Origin: an uncultured Clostridium sp.
GTDB lineage: Bacteria; Bacillota; Clostridia; TANB77; CAG-508
Length of the DNA stretch: 64,000 bases
Direction: 5' to 3'
NCBI GenBank assembly: GCA_902496295.1
Contig: CABVAF010000001.1
Location: 62,001 to 126,000, forward strand
The notes beneath the pieces were generated by a model that worked only from the letters and a program-made list of their open reading frames with translations, searched no databases and was not told the origin of the DNA. Within the stretch, counting starts at the first letter, position 1; each line of letters opens with the position of its first letter. The translations under genes were made by a program, and so were the position numbers. Below are positions 17,338 through 26,400 of the stretch, one piece after another.

Positions 17338-17411
17338 AAAAAATCCCTCCGAATAATTATTTAATTCAATATATTTCAATTCAAATTAATTTAATAAATA
17401 TTATTCGAGGG
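17338..17411 (-). terminator. Terminator-like hairpin that includes the dacF ribosome-binding site
   Basis: On the - strand, CCCTCGAATAAT pairs with ATTATTCGGAGGG (one bulged G), followed by ATTTTTT and then the dacF ATG. The loop is long and AT-rich. As RNA from the VanW gene it would end transcription or hide the GGAGGG of dacF. Confidence 0.6.
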
Positions 17412-17432
17412 CTATTTATTTTAGAATTAAAA

Positions 17433-18116
17433 CTAGTATTCTAGTTTCAAAATTTTAGCAATAACTTTATTCTCTGTTACTTCTACTAGTAGCTTAATAT
17501 CATTATCTGTATGGTTTTCAAATTTTAAATCTAAAGTATCATAAGCAACAGTAGCATCATCACCTTTTTTTACATATCCAACTTCTTTACCATGTTCATG
17601 TCTTTCTGTTATTTTTATACCTTTGACTTTTAGAGCAACATTATATATAGTAGTACTTACTTGACAGTTACCGCCACCATATCCTTTTACTTTTTTGCCA
17701 TTAACAAAAACTCCTGCTTTTTCATATCCCTTTTCCTCAGTAGGACTACCAACTATCTTGTTAAAAGAAAATTCCTCACCTTTTTTTATAATAGTACCAT
17801 TAATCTTTTTCGCACTAATTTCCATATTTGTGTCTCTGTTTTCATCATCAATCTGTATTGGTGTAGAATATGAGGCAATTTCTATTTCATCTACAGAAGA
17901 TTTGGTAATTTCATTAACATTAGATACGTTATTAGAAACATTAGTATTTGAAGAAGTGTTGCTATTTGAATTATAAGAAGTTTTTTCTGAATTATATGTT
18001 TGTGAATTAGTAGCATTTTCCTCTTCGTTATTTGTATTATTATTACTACAGCCGGTTAAAATAAAAGACAATAAAGTAATAAGTAAAATTATAAAAAAAT
18101 ATTTTAATTTTTGCAT
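17433..18116 (-). CDS. VanW-like domain lipoprotein
   Basis: A 227-residue lipoprotein: signal sequence with lipobox LTGC near residue 22, about 60 residues of Asn/Ser-rich linker, then a VanW-type domain. Recognisable motifs are NGTIIKKGEEFSFNKIVG, GYGGGNCQVSTTIYN and ERHEHGKEVGYV followed by DATVAYDTLDLKF. VanW occurs in some vancomycin-resistance clusters and widely in Firmicute surface proteins, but its activity is not known; this is not evidence of resistance. Start ATG 18116 follows GAAAGGG by nine bases. It is upstream of dacF on the same strand, consistent with an envelope-linked operon. Confidence 0.85.
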   Translation of the reverse strand: MQKLKYFFIILLITLLSFILTGCSNNNTNNEEENATNSQTYNSEKTSYNSNSNTSSNTNVSNNVSNVNEITKSSVDEIEIASYSTPIQIDDENRDTNMEISAKKINGTIIKKGEEFSFNKIVGSPTEEKGYEKAGVFVNGKKVKGYGGGNCQVSTTIYNVALKVKGIKITERHEHGKEVGYVKKGDDATVAYDTLDLKFENHTDNDIKLLVEVTENKVIAKILKLEY

Positions 18117-18166
18117 TTGTATCAACCCTTTCAAAATATATTATTTGTTTTTAAATAAAAAATATG

Positions 18167-18195
18167 TTGCATATTATTTCTAAAAGTAGTATAAT
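18167..18195 (+). promoter_or_regulatory. Sigma-A-type promoter of the small membrane protein
   Basis: TTGCAT at 18167-18172 and TATAAT at 18190-18195 with a 17-base spacer, 29 bases before ATG 18225. Confidence 0.7.
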
Positions 18196-18224
18196 TAATC
18201 TGTATTACAATTAGGAGAAAAGTT

Positions 18225-18386
18225 ATGGTAGGTAAAATTTGGAAAAAAGTTTTGTTTTTTGTATTAATAGTTGCATGCCTTTTTAACATTATAAATAAGT
18301 TAGTACATAAGGCATCATTAGATCAAGAATTAGAATCTTCAGCAAGGTATATTCAGCAACAACAAATGCAAGAAGAAAATAATTAG
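18225..18386 (+). CDS. Small membrane protein, 53 residues
   Basis: ATG 18225 follows AGGAG by seven bases and reads a 53-residue peptide with one membrane helix at residues about 9-22 (VLFFVLIVACLFNII) and a polar, Gln/Glu-rich tail (YIQQQQMQEENN). It has its own good promoter, sits between the divergent VanW-like gene and rpmE, and has normal codon use, which argues that it is real. No family is recognised. It resembles small single-pass proteins of unknown role. Confidence 0.65.
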   Translation: MVGKIWKKVLFFVLIVACLFNIINKLVHKASLDQELESSARYIQQQQMQEENN

Positions 18387-18417
18387 TCAATTTTCAAGTA
18401 GAAATTTAATCATATAC

Positions 18418-18446
18418 TTGAAATATTTTCTAATATATGTTATGAT
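18418..18446 (+). promoter_or_regulatory. Sigma-A-type promoter of rpmE
   Basis: TTGAAA at 18418-18423 and TATGAT at 18441-18446 with a 17-base spacer. Confidence 0.65.
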
Positions 18447-18489
18447 ATAAAATAGTTTTTTAAAAAAGTAAAGGAGAGGTGAATACAAA

Positions 18490-18690
18490 ATGAGAGAAGG
18501 ATTACATCCAGACTATAATGAAACAACTATAACATGTGCATGTGGAAACGTTATGACAGTTGGTTCAACAAAGAAAGATTTAAAAGTTGATATTTGTTCT
18601 AAATGCCATCCATTCTGGACAGGTAACTTAAAAAGAGAAACAACTGGTGGTAGAGCAGATAAATTTAAGAAAAAATATGGACTTCAATAA
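18490..18690 (+). CDS. rpmE: Ribosomal protein bL31, zinc-binding type
   Basis: Large-subunit ribosomal protein of 66 residues. It has the zinc-ribbon cysteines (CACGN near residue 16 and CSKCHPFWTG near residue 37), so this is the zinc-containing form rather than the YtiA-type paralogue. The C-terminal RADKFKKKYGL is typical. AAAGGAGAGG precedes the ATG. It has its own promoter and terminator, so it is probably monocistronic. Confidence 0.97.
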   Translation: MREGLHPDYNETTITCACGNVMTVGSTKKDLKVDICSKCHPFWTGNLKRETTGGRADKFKKKYGLQ

Positions 18691-18724
18691 AATATTAGCT
18701 TTAAATAAGCAAAATAATAAAATT

Positions 18725-18752
18725 AGTAGTAACAGAAGTTGCTACTTTTTTA
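18725..18752 (+). terminator. Rho-independent terminator after rpmE
   Basis: AGTAGTAAC and GTTGCTACT pair with one G-T around a four-base loop, followed by a T run. Confidence 0.85.
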
Positions 18753-18823
18753 TTTTGCAAAAAACAAAAATTAACAAATATAATTTTAGGCATATGTTTA
18801 TGAAATAGTAAGTTATATGCAAA

Positions 18824-18852
18824 TTGACAGATTTACATAAATATGATAAAAT
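18824..18852 (+). promoter_or_regulatory. Sigma-A-type promoter of the GC-rich orphan gene
   Basis: TTGACA at 18824-18829 and TAAAAT at 18847-18852 with a 17-base spacer. The promoter is as AT-rich as the rest of the genome, unlike the gene that follows. Confidence 0.65.
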
Positions 18853-18881
18853 ACCTATATCCAACTTTAGGAGGGACATTT

Positions 18882-19193
18882 ATGGATCCTTTATTAATTA
18901 ACGTTCCTTTTTACCGTCAGGTTACAGGTTACGTGCTTGAGCAAGTCAGCTCTTTTACGTGCCGGTTGGCAAAGTACACTCGGTCTGGAGATTACGAGGT
19001 TATAGCTGTATACAGCACCCCGATGACCCAAGAAGAGTTTGATAAGATTCTAGCGGACATCCGCAAGAAGTATTGGAAGAAGCGTCTTTTTAATTCGGTA
19101 ATTGTTCCTACCGCGGAAGAGCTGCGGGATATGCGTGACGAAGAAGAATACAAAGACCTTCTAAACAAAGAGGCTCAAGAAAAGGAAAAGTAA
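18882..19193 (+). CDS. GC-rich orphan protein, 103 residues
   Basis: Cytosolic-looking protein of 103 residues: a beta-rich first half (LINVPFYRQVTGYVLEQV, then DYEVIAVYSTPMTQEEF) and a charged helical second half ending EAQEKEK. No family is recognised. By hand count, bases 18901-19140 are about 47% GC, against roughly 30% around it. Codons such as CGT, CGG, CTG, GCG and CCG are used that neighbours avoid, which points to recent transfer or unusual selection. Start ATG 18882 follows AGGAGGG by seven bases. It has its own promoter and terminator and forms a self-contained unit. Confidence 0.8.
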   Translation: MDPLLINVPFYRQVTGYVLEQVSSFTCRLAKYTRSGDYEVIAVYSTPMTQEEFDKILADIRKKYWKKRLFNSVIVPTAEELRDMRDEEEYKDLLNKEAQEKEK

Positions 19194-19203
19194 AACTTGT
19201 CTT

Positions 19204-19238
19204 AGACTGGTTTGGCATTGTCAAACCGGTCTTTTCTT
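19204..19238 (+). terminator. Rho-independent terminator after the orphan gene
   Basis: AGACTGGTTTG and CAAACCGGTCT pair with one G-T around a seven-base loop, then TTTTCTTG. Confidence 0.88.
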
Positions 19239-19334
19239 GTACATTGTTATCCATAAGCATAAAATTAATTAATAAATTTTGGAATTATCTAAACTTTTAT
19301 ATAAAATATATATGCTTTATGATATAATAAAACC

Positions 19335-20399
19335 ATGGAAAATAATAAATTTAATGAATTAAATAATTTAATAAAAAACGTAAAACAAGGAATAAAAGCT
19401 GTACCAATTGAGATAAAAATATTTACAGTAATTATATTAGTTATCATAGCTGTGCTTATATTAATATCTGTAATCATAATAGGAGAAAATAAGCAGAAAT
19501 ATGAATTATATACTGGAACAAATTTAAATGAAAATAAATATCCTGGGTACAAGGAATTAATTGACAATCTAAAAGAAACACATCCTAACTGGACTTTTAC
19601 TTTATTTTACACAAGACTTGATTGGGAAGAAGTAATTAAAAATGAAGGTCATTCTGACAATAGAAGCAACCCACTAAATTTAATTCCGGACTCATCAGAT
19701 TATCCAGAGGATTGGAAATGTGAAATAGACAAAGACAAACGATTTGATAATGGTACATGGTTATGCGCATCAGATAAAGCAATAAGACAACAAATGGATC
19801 CAAGGAATATACTAAATGAAGACAATATATTTCAATTTGCAGAACTAAAATATACCGAAGGAGCACAAACAGTTGAAGGAATAAAAACACTTACAGAAGG
19901 TTCGTTCTTAGAGGGAGATAGTACAGCAGAAGCATTAATACAAGCTGGAAAAAATGCTAATTTAGATGCATATTTTATTGCTTCAAGATTAATACAAGAA
20001 CAAGGTAGAAGTGGTACAGTTTTATCAAAAGGGTACGAGTATAATGGAACGATTGTATATAATCCATTTAATATAAAAGCTACTGGAAATTCCAGAGAAG
20101 AAATTTTACAAAATGCTGCTAAATATGCATATGAACAAGAGTGGAACTCTATAGAAAAAGCTTTAATTGGTGGAGTGGATTTTGTAAAAAAAGGCTATAT
20201 AGACATAGGACAAAATACTTTATATTTGCAAAAATTTGATATAGTAAATCAAGATGGAGAATTGTATACAAACCAATACATGCAAAACTTATTAGCACCA
20301 AAATCTGAGGCAAATAATATGAGGGCAATATATGAAGCATCAAATACAGTTGATACAAGGCTAAATTTTATAGTGCCTTTATATGAAAACATGCCGTAA
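19335..20399 (+). CDS. Membrane-anchored N-acetylglucosaminidase-domain protein
   Basis: A 354-residue protein with a membrane helix at residues about 28-50 and an outside domain related to LytD/GH73-type endo-beta-N-acetylglucosaminidases. Family-like motifs: HPNWTFTLFYTRLDWEEVI, then NLIP, CASDKAIRQQMDPRNIL, IFQFAELKY and ASRLIQEQGRSG (the Glu in the QEQG block is the expected catalytic acid), followed by NPFNIKATG. It probably cuts or remodels peptidoglycan at the cell surface. No ribosome-binding site precedes the ATG: a TATAAT box ends six bases before it, so the transcript may be leaderless. Confidence 0.82.
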   Translation: MENNKFNELNNLIKNVKQGIKAVPIEIKIFTVIILVIIAVLILISVIIIGENKQKYELYTGTNLNENKYPGYKELIDNLKETHPNWTFTLFYTRLDWEEVIKNEGHSDNRSNPLNLIPDSSDYPEDWKCEIDKDKRFDNGTWLCASDKAIRQQMDPRNILNEDNIFQFAELKYTEGAQTVEGIKTLTEGSFLEGDSTAEALIQAGKNANLDAYFIASRLIQEQGRSGTVLSKGYEYNGTIVYNPFNIKATGNSREEILQNAAKYAYEQEWNSIEKALIGGVDFVKKGYIDIGQNTLYLQKFDIVNQDGELYTNQYMQNLLAPKSEANNMRAIYEASNTVDTRLNFIVPLYENMP

Positions 20400-20415
20400 A
20401 AATTATGTCGACATA

Positions 20416-20444
20416 TTGAAAAAAACACTAATAACTTGTATAAT
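20416..20444 (+). promoter_or_regulatory. Sigma-A-type promoter of the giant surface peptidase
   Basis: TTGAAA at 20416-20421 and TATAAT at 20439-20444 with a 17-base spacer, 33 bases before ATG 20478. Confidence 0.75.
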
Positions 20445-20477
20445 ATATATGTATTAAATAAAAGAAGGAGATGTACT

Positions 20478-23400
20478 ATGAAAAGAATAAAAGGGATATT
20501 TGTATTATTATTTGTTTTTATAATAATAGCTATTATTCAATTACCAGTACAAGCAGTAGAGAGTTTTCAAACGCAATTAACAGCTAGTAATATAGAAATA
20601 AAAAAAGGTGAACAAGTAGAAATTACATTAAATTTTAAAGATTATGAGGAAATTAATAAAGGGATTAATGCATATAAAGCAACTTTAGAATATGATAGTA
20701 ATCTATTTGAGAAAGTGAAAACAACAAGTTTTAAGAGTTTAAATTCATGGGAAGAGTTTTTATATAATTCTGAAAATAATGAATTTATAGCAATAAAAAA
20801 GGCCGGAAGCAAAACAGACGAAGCCATTCTTACATTAGTGTTAAAGGCAAAAGAAAATGTTAGTCCAAAAGATACTATTATTAAAGTAAAAGATATAGTA
20901 GCATCAGAAGGAAAAAAAGACATTTACGTAAATGATTCCCAAGTAGAAATTCAAGTAATAAAAGAGCAAGAATCTCAAAAACCAAATGTACCAATAGATA
21001 CTGAAGACCAAGATACTGAACAAAATAATAACAATAATATTCCGAATGACGATATAGCAAATGGAAAATTACCACAAACTGGACTAAATCCAATGCATAC
21101 ATTTATTTTAATAATTATAGAGTTACTAGTTATAATTGCAATAGTAGCTTATATAAAAATGAAAAAATTAGATAAAAAAATAAACAAAAAAACAAAAATG
21201 TTTATTACAATTTTATCAGTAGGAATTATTACAACCCAGCTAGTAGGAACAATATATGCTGTGTCTGAAAAAGGTGAGTTAAATGATGATGGAGAGATTA
21301 ACTATAAAGATGTATCTTTATTAGAACAACATTTAATAGACCTAAACAAACTACCAGATGATAAATTACAAAATGCTGATATGAATTCAGATAATAAGCT
21401 AACAGTAACAGATTTAAGTTTATTAGTACAAAAAATAGAAAAAACATTAGATTATGAAGTAAATATAACATCTAATATGGATAACTATTATCCAGAAAAA
21501 AATGATGAAATAGAACTAAAATTTACAGCAATTGTCTCTTATAGTGCAAAAATAGAAGAAGTAACAATTAATGGCGAAAATTATAAAGTGGAAAATGAGC
21601 CAGATACAAGCAATTATTTTGTAAAAATAAAAGCACAAGATAAATCTGGAATACAAGAATTCAAATTTTCTAAAGTAAAATTAAATGTAGGAAAAGAAGT
21701 AAAAGTAGATTATATAGAAAAAATAGATGTATTAAAAGATAAACCATCAATTGAAAATTATCAAATAGAAGAAATAATTGAAGATGCAAAGTTAAAGGTA
21801 TTATTTGAAGTAAAAGATAATGATAACAGTTTAATTAGTGCTAAAATACAATTATATGAAGGAAATACAGATACAAATCCAATAAAAGAAGAATCAATTG
21901 AAGCGGGAAAAAATGAAATTATACTAGATTTAGAGGAAGACAAAGAATATACATTAGACATTTATTTAAATTACAATTTAGATACAGACGAACTAGTAGA
22001 ACATGAACAAGACAATACAGGAATATTAGTAATATCAAAAGAATTAAAGTTAAATATAGATTATAAATTTAATTTTAACAATATAAAGCTATACAATGAA
22101 AACGGTGAAGAAGTACAAGCATATAGCAAGAACGAGCCAATTATATTAGGATTTTCTAGTACAAATGCAACTAAATTTTTACCAAAATATATAGTAATTA
22201 GTGGAAATACATATGAGGTAAGTAACAAAGAAAATGATAAATATGAAGTAAAAATAGATGCTATAAATCAAACAGGAGAATATGAACTAAAAATTGAGAA
22301 AGTTATCCTAGAAAATGGAAAAACTTTTATAATAGAAAATAATAATATAGTAAATATAAAAGTACAAAAAGAGAAGCCAGAAGTTCAAAATGTATCTATA
22401 GAAGAATTAACTAATGGCATACAAATAGCATTTAATATTAAAGATACAGATAACACAATTACTAATAAAAAGCTAATCATTGAAAATGCAGATGGAGTTA
22501 GTATTTTTGAAAAAGAAATACTAAATAATGAATTTAATGAAGTTTGTCAAATTCCAAATGATTTAACTAAAAAATATGTAATAAAAATTGTTGCAGATTA
22601 TGACATTACAACAGATAATTCAAACCAACAAAAAGGTCAAATTTTATATGAAAAAGAACTAACAGCGAAGGCAAAAGCTATTATTAAAAATGTAACAGTA
22701 TCTAAAATGCAGTTAGAAAAGAACGAAGATGTAACTTTAAATTATGAAATTGAGACGAATATTTCAAATGATATAGAAAAATTAGTAGTAAATAATATAG
22801 AGGCGATTGCCACTAAGAAGCAAGATAATACATATGTAGTTACTATTCCTGTTGGAAATAATGCTGGAAAAGAAAATCTAGAGCTAACTAAAGTTATATT
22901 AAAAGATGGAACAAAAATTGATGTTAATAATGTTCAAGAAATAGAAGTATTAAAATCTATTCCAGTAGTGGAAAATTATGCAGGAGAAGACGATTATGAT
23001 AATAGCAAAGTAAACTTATATTTCGATTTAAAAGATGAAGACAATAGCTTTATTTCAGGATATGTACAACTTGTAACAAAAGACAATCAAATAAAAGAAA
23101 AACAAGATATAACAACTACTGGTAATTTACAATTTTCTTTATCAGTTGTAGAAAAGGAAGAATATACATTTCAAGTAGTATTAACATATACTAGAGATGA
23201 AGGTAAAACAGAAGTTATTAATGACAAGGTAATATTAGAAAAGCCTATACAAATGATTGTAAATTACGAGTTAAACATTAGCGATATACAAACTAAAAAA
23301 GAAAAAGCAGATAAAGAGACAAAATATTTTAATAGAGATGAAAAAATAAAAGTTATATTTACAAGTACTAATGCAACTAAATTTGTTCCAAAGAGTGCAC

Positions 23401-26400
23401 AAATAAATGGAAAAGAATATGAATTAGTTAGTATAGGAAATAATCAATATGAAACATTAATAGATGCTATTACAAATGTAGGATTAGCAGAAATAAAAAT
23501 AGAAAAAATCTGGATGAATAATGCAAAAGAATTAGAAGTGCAGAAAGATAATGTAGCACAAATAGAAATTTTAAAAATTGCACCAACTGTTAACAATTTT
23601 GGATATGAAGAAACAGCAGATGGAAAAGTAACAGTAAAATTTGAAATAGTAGACTTAGAAAATACAATGACAAATGCAAAAGTAGTTATAACAGATACAA
23701 ACAAGGTAATTTATGAGAAAGATGGATTAAAAGAAGGACAAAATGAAGTTATATTTGATTTAACTTCAAGTGAAGAATATATAGTAAAAATCCTAGCTGA
23801 TTATGACTTAGATGAAGATGCTATAGAAACAGGAGCAAATGAATATAAAGATGTAGAAATAGATAAAGAGGAAATACAAATATTAGCTGAGCTAATAGAA
23901 CTAAAAGATATTATATCAGTTAGTTTATATAGCAAAACAGGTGATACAGTAGAGGAAGTAAGAAAATTAAATGTAAACGATTTTGATGAAAGTATGTACA
24001 TAGCAAAAATAAACATGAAAGAGCTACCGGTATTTTATGCAGAAATTGAGGAAGGTGTCGTAGAAGAAGGAGAATTTAAGTTAGTCTTAAAATATAACAA
24101 TGTTGTACAATATGATGAAGATACAAAGGCAAATAAAATAAAGGTTACATTTGGTAAAGTAAACAATAATATTGTTAATAATCTTGAAATAGAGGATATT
24201 ATAGAAATTATACAAGATAACCCAACAGCAGAAATCAATTTAACAAATGATTTAGATGTAGCAAATGTATCAGTATCAACATCAACATATTTCCAAAACT
24301 TTCAAGGAACATTTAATGGTAATGGACATACTATAAAAAATCTATCTAAACCTTTATTTAATGAATTAAAAAATGCAGAAGTTAATGGATTAATAATAGA
24401 AAATGCTAAAGTTTCTGAGCATAGTGGAATCTTGGCAAATAAGGCAATAGGAACACAAATTAATAATGTACATATAAAAGATTCTACAATGCATGCTGGA
24501 CATTGGAATGGTGTAGGTGGATTTGTAGGAGTAGCAGAAAATCATACTATTATTGAAAATTGTTCAGCTAATAATTTAAAGGTAAGTGGTGCAAAAAGAA
24601 TAGGTGGATTTGCAGGATATTTAAATTCAAATTCTGAAATCAATAACTGTTATATCCAAGGAACGATAGTATCAACGTATGATGATGCAGTAGGAGGGTT
24701 GGTAGGAGAATCAGTAGGTGCAATAAAAATTCAAAATACATATTCAAATGTAGAAATGCAAAATGTAAAATCAACCGCTAATGCAGGTATTATAGGATAT
24801 GCTGGTGGAAAGAATGTTACATTAATTAATAACATTAGTTTAGCAGATGGTAATATTGGAAATAGAATTATTGGAGCAAATTCAGGATATACAAATAATT
24901 CAAAAAATAATTATGAGATTGAAGAATCAAAATTAGCAAGCAATAGCGATAATGATAAAGTAAAAGTAATATCAAAATATGATATAAATGAAGAGTTTTT
25001 CAAAGGAACATTAGGTTGGAATAATGAAATTTGGAGATTAGAAAATGTAAGTGCAGATAAATTGCCAACATTAAAAAATTCAGATCCAATTGATAAACTT
25101 AACCAAATAGTAAAACCAGAAAATGAAGATGTATACATTCCGGATATTGCAAGATTAAGAGAAATGTCAAATTATGATGCAAACAGAGAAATAGCATATC
25201 ATAATATGAATTTGTTAATACCTTTTTATGATGCTAGATTATGCGTAGAATATGGAAATAGAATTGATGCAGACAGCATATTAAATAAACAAAAAATCAA
25301 TATGATTATTCCATATGATAGTAGCAATAATATGATAGTTGGTATAAATACAAATAACTATAACAAAATAGCAAAAATTAGGCTTGTATTTGAAGATGAA
25401 CAAACACAAGATTATACAGTTGAATTTAAAAAGAAACTTGAAGATATAGCAACTTATACTATAAAAGGATTAAATATTGGTTATACATACAATAAATTTA
25501 TTTTAAACACAAATATAAATACTGTAAATGAAATTATAAATCAGGCAGAAGGTTTAAATTATAAAGCACAAATTCAAACAGTAACACCAGAAGAGGAAAG
25601 TAGACTATATGTGGATTACTATACTCAATCTGTAAAAGGCAACTTAAAACAAGTTATGTTTGCAATTATGTCAAACCAAGATATATATAATTTGTATTTA
25701 GATAATGAAATATTAAAACAAAAAATTAAGGAAGACATGACAGAAAACTCTGAGTTAGAGAAAATACTATATACATATAACTATTTTGATAAATGGTATC
25801 ATATAGAAATGGGAGGAATTCCATTAAGTCAAATTATATTTTTAAATCCCGATATGTTAAATAAAGATGTAGAAATTAAAGACTTAGTTGATATTACAAT
25901 CTCACAAGGAGAAAATGTAAGAAAAACAGCAAATACAGTAGAATATTACAATAATATTTTAAAACCAAAGTTTGGAAACAAAGATATAGGCACATTTTTA
26001 GAATACTTTATGAAAATACTTGAAGACTATGACAATGGAAGTGATTGGTTTACAGATAATTTTAATGGTATGATGACAGAAAGACCGATTACAGGAAAAG
26101 AAGATACAGTAAGATATCGTGCTTGGGAGATGCTAAAAGTAAGAACACATATTTTATTACCAATACTTACTGCACCACAAGAGGATATGTATATAATATC
26201 AGCACCATCACAATTTATATTTGGAAGTTTAAACCGTTATGAAAACCATGTAAACGGAAATGATACAGCAATGAGAGAAGATTTAGACCAATATGCAAAT
26301 TATATTCAAAACTTTTATGAAACATCTTCAACATTTATTAAAGATTCTGAAAAAATATTAAATAGCCGTGTACATATACAATATGATACAAGAGGTGGTT

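Noticed and set aside
17433..18116. VanW-like gene as a vancomycin-resistance marker
   Set aside because: VanW domains are widespread in Firmicute surface proteins, and no vanA/B/H/X/S/R genes are present.
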